A stretch of DNA of 64,000 nucleotides from Streptomyces puniciscabiei (GTDB lineage Bacteria; Actinomycetota; Actinomycetes; Streptomycetales; Streptomycetaceae), in assembly GCF_006715785.1 (NCBI RefSeq), contig NZ_VFNX01000002.1:124001-188000 (forward strand), given 5' to 3'. Both the position numbers and the translations under genes were made by a program. The notes below the pieces were generated by a model that worked only from the letters and a program-made list of their open reading frames with translations, was not told where the DNA came from and did no database searches. Position 1 is the first letter of the stretch; each line of letters begins with the position of its first letter. Shown here piece by piece: positions 36,235 to 45,661 of the stretch.

Positions 36235-36410
36235 CGTGCAGGCCGGAGCAGGGGCAGCGCTGGCGCCCACGCCCGGAGGCCATCCAGATATAGACCGTTA
36301 CCAGAGCTCGCCGAACCGGCCGATCGGGATCGCGGAGACGAATCGCCGCCTGAGCGTGGACCGCTTCCCTGCGTCCATCACCTGCCATGGCGTGCACCGC
36401 GAGCATCTGT
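36235..36410. other. Short unassigned stretch
   Basis: A minus-strand scrap reading DPDRPVRRALVTVYIWMAS and QRCPCSGLHVTNFVGQ (to 36212) could be the end of a lost gene. Not identified. Confidence 0.3.
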
Positions 36411-37049
36411 TCACGCCAACCGCGCGACTCCTCCCGTCTCGAGGGCCGTCCAGAGAGCGCCGTCGGGACCTACGGTGATGCCGTGCGGTTCAGATGACGG
36501 CGACGGCAGGTCGTGCTCGGCGATCTCACCGCTCGCGGTGATGCGACCGCTGCGGTTGGCTCCCCGTTCGGTGAACCAGCGGTCCCCGGTGGAGGCCTCG
36601 ACGATGGCGTGGGGTTTGGCCGTGCGGTCGGGAAATGGAAACTCCTTGATCGTGCCATCCGGTTCGATCCTGCCGATCTGCCCTGCTTCGATCTCGACGA
36701 ACCACAAGGCGGTGCCGTCACTGGTGATACCCACCGGGGCAGCGCCCGGGGTGGGCAGTGGGTGAATGACGACGTCGCCGGCGGTGGTGATGCCGCCGAT
36801 CCGGTGGTCTTGCGACCGGGTGAACCACAGCGCGCCGTCGGGCCCTGCGGTGATGACCGCAGGACGACATGTGGGCGGGTCCAGGGGGTAAACGTTGAAT
36901 TCGCCGTCAAGGATGAGACGCGCGATGTGACCACGGTGCGCCAGGGTGAGCCACAGGGCACCGTCGGGTCCGGCGGCGATGCCGTACGGCCCCGCCGCCT
37001 TATCTGCCACGGGAATCTCCGCAATGGCTGGGCCATCCAGATGGTGCAT
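36411..37049 (-). CDS. Short virginiamycin-B-lyase (Vgb)-like beta-propeller
   Basis: A 212-residue propeller of the streptogramin lyase family. Repeats of the form PYGIAAGPDGALW, PAVITAGPDGALWFT, PVGITSDGTALWFVE, PHAIVEASTGDRWFTE and PHGITVGPDGALW give five blades. Known Vgb enzymes have seven blades and ~295 residues. Residues matching the Vgb active site are all present: Tyr22, His147, Glu187, His189 and Glu204 (Vgb Tyr18, His228, Glu268, His270, Glu284). The missing ~85 residues lie between Tyr and the first His. It might open streptogramin B rings, or be a relic; five-blade function is unproven. Confidence 0.75.
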   Translation of the reverse strand: MHHLDGPAIAEIPVADKAAGPYGIAAGPDGALWLTLAHRGHIARLILDGEFNVYPLDPPTCRPAVITAGPDGALWFTRSQDHRIGGITTAGDVVIHPLPTPGAAPVGITSDGTALWFVEIEAGQIGRIEPDGTIKEFPFPDRTAKPHAIVEASTGDRWFTERGANRSGRITASGEIAEHDLPSPSSEPHGITVGPDGALWTALETGGVARLA

Positions 37050-37528
37050 GGCAACTCCTTGGACGGGACGGGGTCAACTGGTGTGTCCCGCCTGGGGCGT
37101 TGACTTCCTCGTACCAGTTCGAGGATGAGCCCGGCGAAGGTCGGGGCACGGCAACGCCGTGGTTCGAGCTGATGCAGGCCGGACGGCGGCCTGGGGCGGC
37201 GGCTTTGGCGTTGGCACGCACTTCGTCGCGCCGCAAGCGTAGAAGCTGTTCTCGGCCGGCCAATCGTCGTCGGACAGGCGATGCGGTCGTACACGCCGAG
37301 CCCCGGAACGAGGCTTCACCACACCGCGCACGGCCGCTGCCGCCCTCCGCCGGTGGAGTCTCACCAAGACGGGCATACGACAGGGCTTCGCAGGAAGGTG
37401 CGGTGATGTTCGCCTCTGGGATCGAACTCCCTGTCTCTGAGTAGGCGCAGCGGCCACCACGCGTTCCGGGCGCAGCCAGTGGGTGAACGGCGGGCGGCAA
37501 GCGTCAGGTCCCTTGTCGCGGTGGTGGG
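37050..37528. other. Intergenic stretch, no convincing gene
   Basis: Open frames exist on both strands (for example 37100-37444) but none has a ribosome site with family-like sequence. Possibly degraded. Confidence 0.4.
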
Positions 37529-37918
37529 TCAGTCGTGTTCGGGAGTGGACCATTGGACGAACTGGATGATCACGCCATTGGGATCGGCAACCTGGAACAG
37601 GCGTTCACCCCAGGGCTCCTGGCGCAGGGGCATGGTGATCTCTATTCCGGCGTCACGCAGTTGCTTTTCCTGCTCTTCCAGGCCGTCGTCGAGAGTGAAG
37701 GCCAGGATCAGGCCATCGGCATGCCGGTCGCGCTGTTCGGGCGGCAGTACCTGGATGCCGCGGGCGAGGAGGACGACATCGACCGCGTCGGGCCGCTTCA
37801 GGGATGCGAAACCGTCAGCAGCCTGCTGGACGGTGTAGCCGAGGTGACCGGTGAAAAACGCCTGGGAGGCGGCGACGTCCTCAACGGTCAGGGAGACGGT
37901 GGAAGCGGTGAACTGCAC
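37529..37918 (-). CDS. VOC-family protein
   Basis: A 129-residue single VOC module with FFTGHLGYTV and a final LFQVADPNGVIIQFVQW. Like bleomycin-resistance/glyoxalase-fold proteins, it should act as a dimer. GTG 37918 has AAGGGG 8 nt upstream. Divergent from the TetR at 38032 across 113 bp with a dyad, so it is probably the TetR target. Substrate unknown. Confidence 0.82.
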   Translation of the reverse strand: MQFTASTVSLTVEDVAASQAFFTGHLGYTVQQAADGFASLKRPDAVDVVLLARGIQVLPPEQRDRHADGLILAFTLDDGLEEQEKQLRDAGIEITMPLRQEPWGERLFQVADPNGVIIQFVQWSTPEHD

Positions 37919-37956
37919 GAGGTGGTCCCCTTCGACTGACTTCTACCGGGCGAAAT

Positions 37957-37980
37957 TTACGACGGAAGTAACTTTAAGTT
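37957..37980. promoter_or_regulatory. Dyads between VOC and TetR genes, candidate operator
   Basis: TTAC-N7-GTAA (37957-37971) overlaps AACTT-T-AAGTT (37970-37980), in an AT-rich patch between divergent genes. A likely binding site for the adjacent TetR. Confidence 0.5.
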
Positions 37981-38031
37981 GGGGCTCAAGGGGTGTCAAA
38001 CATAAAGATGCTACGGGCGTAAGATTGCGCC

Positions 38032-38679
38032 ATGGCTAACCAGACGTCCGTCCCCGCCGCCGGACTGCGCGAGGCGAAGAAGCAGGAGACCCGGCAGCTC
38101 ATCTCCGACCACGCCACCCGGCTGTTCATCTCCCAGGGCTTCGAGCGGACGACCATCGCCGAGATCGCCGCCGCCGCCCGCGTCGCCAAAAAGACGGTCA
38201 CCAACTACTTCGCCCGCAAGGAAGACCTCGCCCTGGACCACCAGGAGGAGTTCGCCACCTCCCTGGCCCGGGCCGTCGCTGCCCGGCATCCGGGCGAGTC
38301 GGCGTTGGCCGCCCTGCGCCGCGCGTTCGCCGACGCCGTGGCCGACCAAGACCCGGTCGCGGGGTTCTGCGGCCAGGAATTCGCCCGCATGATCGCTGAC
38401 AGCCCGACCCTGACCACCTGCCTGCAAGCTCTGCACGAGCAGCGCGAACGCCACCTCGCTCAGGTGCTCGCCGAAGTCACCGGCGCCGAGTCCGACGACA
38501 TCACCGTCCAGACCGCCGCCGGCCTGCTGGGCACCGTCCACCGCGTGCTGTTCCACCGCATCCAGACCCTGACCCTCGCAGGCCACGCCAACGACGAGAT
38601 CGCCCGCATCATCGCTGCCGAAGCCACCCAGGCATTCGGCCTGCTGGAGCCCGCGCTGTCCGACTACGCCACCGCCTGA
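38032..38679 (+). CDS. TetR-family regulator
   Basis: A 215-residue regulator. HTH near residues 32-60 (TTIAEIAAAARVAKKTVTNYF), preceded by RLFISQGFE. The C-terminal domain has FCGQEFARMIADSPTL and AAEATQAFGLLEPAL. Divergent from the VOC gene, which it probably represses together with itself. ATG 38032 gives the usual N-terminus. Ligand unknown. Confidence 0.87.
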   Translation: MANQTSVPAAGLREAKKQETRQLISDHATRLFISQGFERTTIAEIAAAARVAKKTVTNYFARKEDLALDHQEEFATSLARAVAARHPGESALAALRRAFADAVADQDPVAGFCGQEFARMIADSPTLTTCLQALHEQRERHLAQVLAEVTGAESDDITVQTAAGLLGTVHRVLFHRIQTLTLAGHANDEIARIIAAEATQAFGLLEPALSDYATA

Positions 38680-39100
38680 CGCGAACATCTCGCTCAGCCC
38701 CGACCGGCAGACACGCTCCCGAGGACTCGGCGGTCAGGCGGTTCCTCCCTCCAGCCCACGAAAGCGGCTCTTCGCAGCTGAGGGTGGAGTCGCGGTCCAA
38801 ATCCACCGGGTACGAGCAGGCTCCCCCGGCGACGCAATGGGAGAGGCCGCGGAACACGAGGGCGAAGCCGCGCAGGTGCTCCAGTCGGCCGGTGACGGCC
38901 CCGGTCGGTCCGTCGGACGTGCCGGGCCGGTCGAAGTGGGCCGACCCACGGCTCTGCGCGGCGACCGCCGACCGGCCCACCTTCAACGCCAACCTGAGCG
39001 AGACCCGAACGAAGCCCTACCGTCTGACGCGCACCGTGTTGCCCGGCGTTGAGAACGGCCATGAAGGCGGCGTTCATGATGCGGAGGAACGCTGACGACA
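38680..39100. other. Intergenic stretch without an assigned gene
   Basis: A minus-strand run (about 38930-38720) reading LRGFALVFRGLSHCVAGGA and YPVDLDRDS looks like coding remnants in one frame but has no start or family. Nothing on the plus strand is convincing. Confidence 0.35.
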
Positions 39101-39132
39101 ACGCCCCGCCGGAGCGTGTTCCGGCGGGGCGT
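39101..39132. terminator. 13-bp hairpin terminator
   Basis: ACGCCCCGCCGGA (39101-39113) pairs perfectly with 39120-39132 around GCGTGT. It lies 42 bp beyond the stop of the minus-strand GNAT gene. Confidence 0.75.
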
Positions 39133-39173
39133 CGTCGGTGAGGTGCCGTTTTCGTCGGCAAGATGCCGGTGGT

Positions 39174-39632
39174 TCAGCGAGTAACCTCGTCGGCCTGCAG
39201 TCGGAGATCGAGCCAGGGGATCGTCTCGCCCGGCAACAGGTACTCGTCGGTCTTCACGAATCCGTGCTGTTGCGCGAAGCGGAGGCCGTCCGTGTTGGAC
39301 GCCAGTACCACTGTCTCGATGACCTCGGCGCCGAGCTCCCTCGCCTGGGCGAGACCACGCTCATAGAGTTCTGCGCCGAAACCGTGGCCACGGTGGGTGG
39401 GCAGGACGCGAGCGATGACGGTTGCCACGGCTGCCTCGCTCGTGAGTGGGCGAACCGTTGTGCAGCCGATCAGGGTCTCGTCGAGATAGGCGACCTCCAG
39501 AACGTTGTGCTGGGAACGTTCGCGCACCTCGTCGAGCGACCGGTGGTGCGTGGGAATGACGAGGTTGTGGACGTACTGCCAGTCACGGACCGTGGCGTCG
39601 CCGTCCACCTTTTCGATGCGAAGGCGGGACAT
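39174..39632 (-). CDS. GNAT acetyltransferase
   Basis: A 152-residue GNAT. The acetyl-CoA loop is VLPTHRGHGFGAELYERGLA and the final strand NTDGLRFAQQHGFVKTDEYL is typical. ATG 39632 gives a normal N-terminus (SRLRIEKVDGD) but a weak ribosome site; earlier starts to 39701 add an unlikely tail. Substrate unknown. Confidence 0.82.
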   Translation of the reverse strand: MSRLRIEKVDGDATVRDWQYVHNLVIPTHHRSLDEVRERSQHNVLEVAYLDETLIGCTTVRPLTSEAAVATVIARVLPTHRGHGFGAELYERGLAQARELGAEVIETVVLASNTDGLRFAQQHGFVKTDEYLLPGETIPWLDLRLQADEVTR

Positions 39633-39825
39633 CGGGCCAGCAAACCCGCAGGTGGCAGTCCTCGTCAACAGCGATACGGGAGCCATGCCTGTGCCGCGCA
39701 CACTGGATGGTCAGTCGCCGACGACCTCGCTCACGGCGGCTCGGGCGGCGGCCTCATCGACGAGGTACTTGCCGGTGTGCCCGAAAATCGCCCGGCTGGC
39801 TGGTGGCATGGTGGACAGTCCTTCG

Positions 39826-41025
39826 CCGTGAACGACGTGCTGCCGAAATTGGACCAGCTGCCGTTTTCCTCGGTCGAGAGCGTGTTGGTGGAGTCGGTCG
39901 CGGTGACCGACGCGGTCGTGCGGGCGGGGGGCTCGTACGACCGCAGGACAGGCGGCCTGTCCGGGATGTGGATGTCGGTCAGGGCGAATACACGGCTCCT
40001 ACCTCCGGTTCCCTCGTGATCCGCCAATGGCGGGCAAGTTCGTCGTGGTGTCGTTGCGGGTGCGGCGGTTCGTCTGCGAGGAGGAATCCCGCGAGCGCAA
40101 GACCTTCGCCGAGCAAGTACTGGTGTCTCAGTCGCAGGTTCGGGCGACGGACCGAGCGGCTGCGGTCGACGCCGGCGTCGGTCGGTCTTGCGCTCGCGGG
40201 CCGGGCCGGCGCCCGGAAGACGGAGGTCTTCACGGTTCCGTCAGCCGGAACACCCTGCTGAGGCTGATCGCCTCGCTTCCGGACCCCGCCACCGCAGCAC
40301 CCCGCGTGCTCGGGGTGGACGGGTGCGCCCAGCGCAAGGGCCGTATCTACGGAAGCGTGCTCGTCGACGTCGAGACACGTCGCCCGGTCGAACTCCTTCC
40401 CGACCGGGAGGCGGACACGCTCGCGGCCTGACTCGCCGAGCGGCCCGGCATCGAGGTCGTCTGCCGCGACCGTGCCTCCTTCTTCGCCGAAGGCCTCACC
40501 CGTGGTGCCCCGCAGGCCCTCCAGGTGGCCGACCGCCGGCACCTCTGGCACACAACCTGGGCGAAGCCGCCGAGAGGTGCGTCTACCGGCACCGCGGCCG
40601 CTTGCGCCCCGTGCCGGCACAGCCGGAGGAACTCCAGGAGGAGCCTGAGCCGACCGTGTTGTCGCCCTGGCCGACACGGCGCCGATTCCCGGAACGCACC
40701 GGCGCGAAGCACGCCACCATCCACGCTCTCCTCACCGCCGGTCACAGCAAGCGGTCCGTCGTCCGGCAGCTCGACATGACCCTCAACACGATCCTGTGCT
40801 TCTCCCACACCACGACGCCGGAAGAGAAGTTCACCGGCCCCCGGCCCTCCGTCAACCCGCGCCGTCACGCGCTGGTTCCTCACCCACCACGACGCCCTTT
40901 CCGAAGGCGACCGCCTCCAGCCCTGGATCGAAGCGGCCACCTCATCAAGGTGTTCAAGCGTCAGATGTTCGGCTGGGCGCTGGTTTCGAACTCCTCCGCA
41001 AGCGAGTTCTCCTCGCTCCGTAATT
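39826..41025 (+). pseudogene. ISL3-family transposase relic 2
   Basis: Fragments run in order through an ISL3 transposase: LPKLDQLPFSSVESVLVESV and [67 protein letters not shown] then an in-frame TGA near 40430; [35 protein letters not shown]; and a tail KRQMFG...GFELLRKRVLLAP. Several frameshifts. Related to the relics at 20150 and 30811. Confidence 0.85.
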
Positions 41026-41062
41026 TGATTGCTGGACCTGACCAGGACTCTACGATCGAGGA

Positions 41063-41458
41063 GTGACGATCGAGTACGAGTGGCGGGGCGACTTCGACAA
41101 CGCTGCCCTCAACGCGCTGCATGCTGACGGTTTCGGCCACCCCGTCACTCAGACCGACTGGCGAGAGCGACTTGAGCGCCACAGCCTCGGCTGGGTCTGC
41201 GCCTGGGAAGACGGCTCGCTGATCGGCTTCGTCAACGTGGCCTGGGACGGCGGAGTTCACGCCTTCGTCCTGGACACGGTGGTCGCCCAGCATCGCAAGC
41301 GGAGCGGTGTGGGAGGCGCGTTGGTTGCTGCTGCTGCTCACGAAGCTCGTGCCGCGAAGTGCGAGTGGCTCCACGTCGACTTCGAGGACCACCTTCGTTC
41401 GTTCTACTTCGACGCCTGCGGCTTCAAGGAGACGACAGCCGGACTGATCGCCCTGTAG
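41063..41458 (+). CDS. Small GNAT acetyltransferase, possibly leaderless
   Basis: A 131-residue GNAT with VLDTVVAQHRKRSGVGGALV as the acetyl-CoA loop and a closing FYFDACGFKETTAGLIAL. GTG 41063 lies 6 nt after a good -10 hexamer (TACGAT, 41051-41056). Leaderless translation is therefore likely; the GAGGA before it is too close to act as a ribosome site. It follows directly on the ISL3 relic. Substrate unknown. Confidence 0.82.
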   Translation: MTIEYEWRGDFDNAALNALHADGFGHPVTQTDWRERLERHSLGWVCAWEDGSLIGFVNVAWDGGVHAFVLDTVVAQHRKRSGVGGALVAAAAHEARAAKCEWLHVDFEDHLRSFYFDACGFKETTAGLIAL

Positions 41459-42005
41459 CACGGTGGGCCAGGATGCACAGGGTCAGAAGCGGCACCGACA
41501 AGCCCTCGCCGGACCCCTGACCCAACTACTTACACTCCGTGACTGTGGGTCTTGCTGGTAGGCCTCGCGGGATCCTCCGGAAGCCGCCGGTGCCGACCGC
41601 GTTCGGGCTGATGGTTCTGGGCTGTGCGCGAACGACTGCTCCGGCTGGAAGTGCTGCTTTTCCGGCCCGCTCGTACCCGTGGTTCATCACGGAAACCATC
41701 GCGGCGATGTCGACGGCCGCCAGGGCGACATCGACCACGGCGGCGACCCGGCCCGGATCGCCGCCGCCGCGGCACGGGCGTACTCGAGGCTGGGTTGTTC
41801 TTCCGGAGTGCTCATGAGCGCCGTACGGACACTGGTTCACCGTGATGACCGGGCATCCGGGGCAGGTCGTCCGCTCCCGGTCGTCGCCCGGCCGAACTGC
41901 GGACAGGAGGCCGACGGGTGCGGAGGGTTCGGCGTACGCCGGGCTGCGCGAGCCGGTCAACTGGGCAGCGACACAGACGAGTTGGCCAACCGGCCCGGCT
42001 CGCGC
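41459..42005. other. Degraded stretch with a broken small gene
   Basis: Minus-strand ATG 41815 begins STPEEQPSLEYARAAAAAIR, a start common in small Streptomyces proteins, but the frame stops after ~42 codons and continues in another frame (ALAAVDIAAMVSVMNHGYER). Probably a frameshifted relic. Confidence 0.4.
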
Positions 42006-43106
42006 TCAGCGGCGTCCGTGGCGGCGCTCGGCCCGGTTGCGAGGCGGGAGCGGTCGGGCGGCCTCGGCCCGCTCCTCCTGCTCGCGCACCCGGCGCTCGT
42101 AGTCCTCGCTGGCGCCGATCTCGGCGGCGGTGCGGCGCGCGAGCGTCGGGGCGGCCCAGGTGCCGATCGCCCAGGCGACGGTGGCGGGCAGGACGGGCGC
42201 GAGGAGCAGCAGCGTCCAGCGGCCGCCGGCGGCCGAGGCGGCGTTCCTGCGCTGCCGGGAACGGTGCTCCCGCCATGCCTGTTCGGGGGTGGGGATCTCC
42301 ACCGGTGCGCGGCGAGTGCGCACGAAACCCGCGACGAGGCTGAGCAGGCAGGCGACCGCCGTCACCGTGTACACCGCGGTACGAGCGGAGCGCGGCACCC
42401 CCACCGCTTCCCAGAACCCCACGTAGAAAGCGGTCACGACGAGCCCGGCGAACAGCAGCAGGGCGAGCTGGGAGCAGCCATGTGCGATCCGGCGCAGCCA
42501 GTATCCGGCGCCGCGGTCGAACCAAGTGGTGCCCAGGCGCGGAATCGCCGCCGGCTCCACCTGCTCCCCGGGGACGCCGTCCGCCGTACTCTTCATGTCG
42601 TCCCCACCAACATCAGAAGATCTTGTGCCCAGCGCCTTGGACTTGTCGCTGATCCAGTGGCCGGTGCCGGTCACCATACCTTCGCCCGCGTGCCACGCCT
42701 GGGCGCCGGAGTGGCCGATGCCGTACAGCGTGCCCACGACCGCGCCGTGGTCGTCCCAGTCCTCGCTCCAGTGCTCGTGGAACAGCTTGTCGGCGAAGGT
42801 TCCCACGCCGACGATGACCGCACCGCCGACCGCGGCCGTGGCGACCACCCCGTCCACCGGGACCGAGGCCGCGAGAGCGACACCGGCACCCAGGCCCACC
42901 AGGCCGCCGCCCACGTCGACGAGCACCGAGTGGCCCCAGGACCAGCCCTCGTCATGGTCCTGCTTGGCCTCCAGACCGCCGACGACCACCGTGGCCGCGA
43001 CGTCGATGACCGGGATCTCCTTGAGGAACCGGGGAGCACCCTCGGCGAGTTCACTGCCACGCAGGACGTCCGCCATCTTGTAGTTGAGGAACCGGTCGTA
43101 CGGCAT
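42006..43106 (-). CDS. Large membrane protein, effector-like N-terminal region
   Basis: A 366-residue protein. Residues 1-140 are Gly/Ala/Val-rich (VLVDVGGGLVGLGAGVALAA, AVIVGVGTFADKLF), like the hydrophobic middle of type VII (WXG100-type) effector proteins. Later come at least four membrane helices (LALLLFAGLVVTAFYVGFWE; AVYTVTAVACLLSLVAGFV; WTLLLLAPVLPATVAWAIG) and a basic tail. ATG 43106 has GGAAG 7 nt upstream. The frame stays open ~190 bases further up with plausible sequence but no start, so it may be N-terminally truncated. Function unknown. Confidence 0.6.
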   Translation of the reverse strand: MPYDRFLNYKMADVLRGSELAEGAPRFLKEIPVIDVAATVVVGGLEAKQDHDEGWSWGHSVLVDVGGGLVGLGAGVALAASVPVDGVVATAAVGGAVIVGVGTFADKLFHEHWSEDWDDHGAVVGTLYGIGHSGAQAWHAGEGMVTGTGHWISDKSKALGTRSSDVGGDDMKSTADGVPGEQVEPAAIPRLGTTWFDRGAGYWLRRIAHGCSQLALLLFAGLVVTAFYVGFWEAVGVPRSARTAVYTVTAVACLLSLVAGFVRTRRAPVEIPTPEQAWREHRSRQRRNAASAAGGRWTLLLLAPVLPATVAWAIGTWAAPTLARRTAAEIGASEDYERRVREQEERAEAARPLPPRNRAERRHGRR

Positions 43107-43377
43107 GTGGGAGCTTCCGTTCTCCAGCCCGGCCAGCCGTCCTTCCAGGCTGGCGAGCGACGGCGCAGCGTACGGCGGCCGCGACCCGCTCGACGCAGCC
43201 GCCAGAGGCCGGGGGCGCGGTTCAAAACGGGCTCGGGCAACCGACCGGTAGTCGGGTTGAACCGGTGCTGGTGGGCGGAGAGACTTGCGCGGTGATCATG
43301 GAGCTGCCCCCCCGTAATCTGACCTGGGACGAGGTGGATCCCTCCCTCATCCGTTCGACGGAGCATCGGCGGCGCGG

Positions 43378-44590
43378 GTGGTGAGATCGCTCAGGCCGGC
43401 CGGGCGGATGCCCCGACGCCCCGACGTATCGCCGGGTCACCGGGCCCTGCACGAGTGGAGCTGGGACGAGGCCAGTCCCTGGTCCGACGCCATGACGTAC
43501 GCCCTGGCCGAGCGCTACGGCGCTGTGTCGCCGGCTGGCGGTGGGCGCACGACGAAGGGGACGGCGACGGGGGTCCGGTCGGCAGCTGGTGCTGCGATCG
43601 AGGGTCTCGTCCGGGGTGGTGCCGAGGCCTACCCGCTGGACCTGGCCGACATCGACGACCAGCGGATCTTGTGGGACCGCATCGCCACAACCTGATCCTG
43701 CACGTCACCGACCGCACGGGCTGCGGCAGCGCCTGGTACGGGCAATGCCATCAGGTACTCAGCTGGTTCCTCACCCGCGGGGGCGTCGCCGCCGTCGATG
43801 CCGAGCACCAGGTGGACCGGGCGATCGGCGGACGGTTCAAGAGCTGGACCGGCCCCGACCCGGTACTGGTCGAGGACATCGCCGAGCGGCTCGCGGCCTC
43901 CGTGCGGGCGCACGCGGACGCCCGGGCCGCCGAGTAGCCGCTTCCCGACCACTTCGAGCGCTGGCTCGCGCTGCGGGAAGCCGTGCCGTGGCGGGAGGCC
44001 CAGGACGGCACCGGGGACGGACCGGTGACGCCGTCCCGCGACGGAGCGGCGGAGGGGAATCCGCACCTTCGACGCCATCCTGGCCCCCGCCCGCGGACAG
44101 GGCCTGCTCACCGCCCTGGAGCCGATGCGGGCCGACGCCGCACGCGGCGCCCGGCTCGGCTTCGACCTGATCCGGGGCCGGCAACGACACGTTCTGGACA
44201 CGCCCGGGCCGCCGCCGTTGCGCACCCTGGCCGCCGTCGCCAAGGGCGGCCGGAACGGTACGGCATCGGCCCGGACATGCGCGCCCGCCTCGACGCCTGC
44301 CGGCCGAGAGCGCGAAGGACGCCGCCCGGCCCCACCCGCTGACCACCCGGGCCGCACGCGCCTTCCTCGACGTCTGCTTCTTCCACCCCTTCGACGACGG
44401 CAACGGCCGCTCCGCCCTCCTCACCTGCCTCTTCGTCCTGGCCCGCGAGGGTGTCGCGCTCGACGGCGTGCGACTGCTGCGCCGTGTCTCCTTCCAGGCC
44501 GACGAGCCACAGGACGCGCCGACCCTCGCCGGGTACGTCGACCTCCACCTGTGCGAGACCCGGCGAAGGACCACCGGCCCGGCCTCCTGA
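43378..44590 (+). pseudogene. Fic-domain protein, broken
   Basis: Pieces in three frames follow one gene: SWDEASPWSDAMTYALAERY, GWRWAHDEGDGDGGPVGSWC, YPLDLADIDDQRILWDRIA, LILHVTDRTGCGSAWYGQC, FKSWTGPDPVLVEDIAERLA, WLALREAVPWREAQDG, FDLIRGRQRHVLDT, then the Fic motif FFHPFDDGNGRSALL and DLHLCETRR. Fic enzymes transfer AMP or related groups to target proteins. Frameshifts near 43500-43700, 44060 and 44270 leave no intact product. A start near 43298 is possible, beside a run of seven C. Confidence 0.8.
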
Positions 44591-44633
44591 ACGGCCTGCG
44601 GCCGCGTCCCGCTCCGACCGGTGCCCCCGGCCG

Positions 44634-44894
44634 CTACGTCGCACCCGGCCCGGCGACCCCCTCGAACGCCAGCTGCTTCGCGGCGGCCAGGATGCAGTCG
44701 CGCGGCACCAGGACCAGGGACTCACCCTCGCCGATCGAGGCGCCCAGCTCGTCCATCCGCACCGCCTCCGACTCGGTCAGAAGATGCAGCTTCCCGATCA
44801 CGAAGAAGTCGCCGTCGTCCCGCTCCACGACATCCGGGCAGTTGTTCGCTCCGACGGACCCGCGCTCGGCGGGCGTCGATCCGATACGACGCAT
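44634..44894 (-). CDS. Small hypothetical protein
   Basis: An 86-residue acidic protein: NNCPDVVERDDGDFFVIGKL, LTESEAVRMDELGASIGEGE and LVPRDCILAAAKQLAFEG. The family is not recognised, though the sequence is well-formed. ATG 44894 has AAGGAG 5 nt upstream. It is convergent with the broken Fic gene and divergent by 30 bp from the gene at 44925, so the two small genes probably share a promoter region. Confidence 0.75.
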   Translation of the reverse strand: MRRIGSTPAERGSVGANNCPDVVERDDGDFFVIGKLHLLTESEAVRMDELGASIGEGESLVLVPRDCILAAAKQLAFEGVAGPGAT

Positions 44895-44924
44895 GAGGCT
44901 CCTTACGGTGACACGATCGATGTT

Positions 44925-45224
44925 ATGAACACCAATACGGACTGGACCTACCGGGTGTTCGAGCCGCACGGCTCCGAGGGGTGGCGCCCCTACGGCAGCG
45001 ACCCCGAACAGTGGCACGGCGTGATCACCGCCGCCGACACGGACGAGGGCGCCAAGCACGCCATCGGCCGCATCGTCGCCGACCTCATGACCGAGTGGGA
45101 GAGGACCGGCCTCCACCACGCGATGCACGTGCGCGTCTTCCTCTGGCACGGCGAGGCGGGCGAGACGGAGGATGCAGACTTCGTCGTGGAGGTCCGGCCC
45201 CGGTCGGACTTCGACACAGCGTGA
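44925..45224 (+). CDS. Small hypothetical protein
   Basis: A 99-residue protein, TDWTYRVFEPHGSEGWRPYG, then EGAKHAIGRIVADLMTEWER and ADFVVEVRPRSDF. No family named. ATG 44925 has no ribosome site, and only 30 bp separate it from the divergent 44894 start, so it may be leaderless. Pairing with the divergent gene suggests a shared function. Confidence 0.7.
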   Translation: MNTNTDWTYRVFEPHGSEGWRPYGSDPEQWHGVITAADTDEGAKHAIGRIVADLMTEWERTGLHHAMHVRVFLWHGEAGETEDADFVVEVRPRSDFDTA

Positions 45225-45661
45225 CGGACCAGGACGCTCGGCAGCCGAAATCACCGCCGCAGGCCACCCATGTCGGATGGAACCCGTGATCGCGGCCTCG
45301 TGCTTCGCCTCGATGATCTGGGCGATGGCCCAGGTACAGCGGTCCTCACTCGACTTCCCACGCCGGGCCGGATCCGAAGACGTGGAGCCCGAGGACATGG
45401 CGAGCACAGCCTGGGAGTGGCGGGGCGTCGGGCCCAAGGTTTGGGACTACCGCCCGGCTGGGGCGGCCTCATGTCTCTCGTGCCGCCGCTAGGCCGGCGG
45501 CTGGCGCGGTGGCCCGCCCGGCACGCGTCACGGGCGGGCACGCCCCGATCCCCGGCCGCGCCCGCGCCAACCCATCCCGCCCGCCCCTTCTCCTTCACTC
45601 ACTGCGCAAGCGTGGGCTTGCGCGCTCCCCCGGCTTCCGCCCAGCCGCCGCGTGCGCAGGT
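45225..45661. other. Intergenic stretch
   Basis: No convincing gene. A 7-bp hairpin (GCGCAAG/CTTGCGC, about 45604-45623) lies ~40 bp past the minus-strand DUF2071 stop and could end its transcript. Confidence 0.45.
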
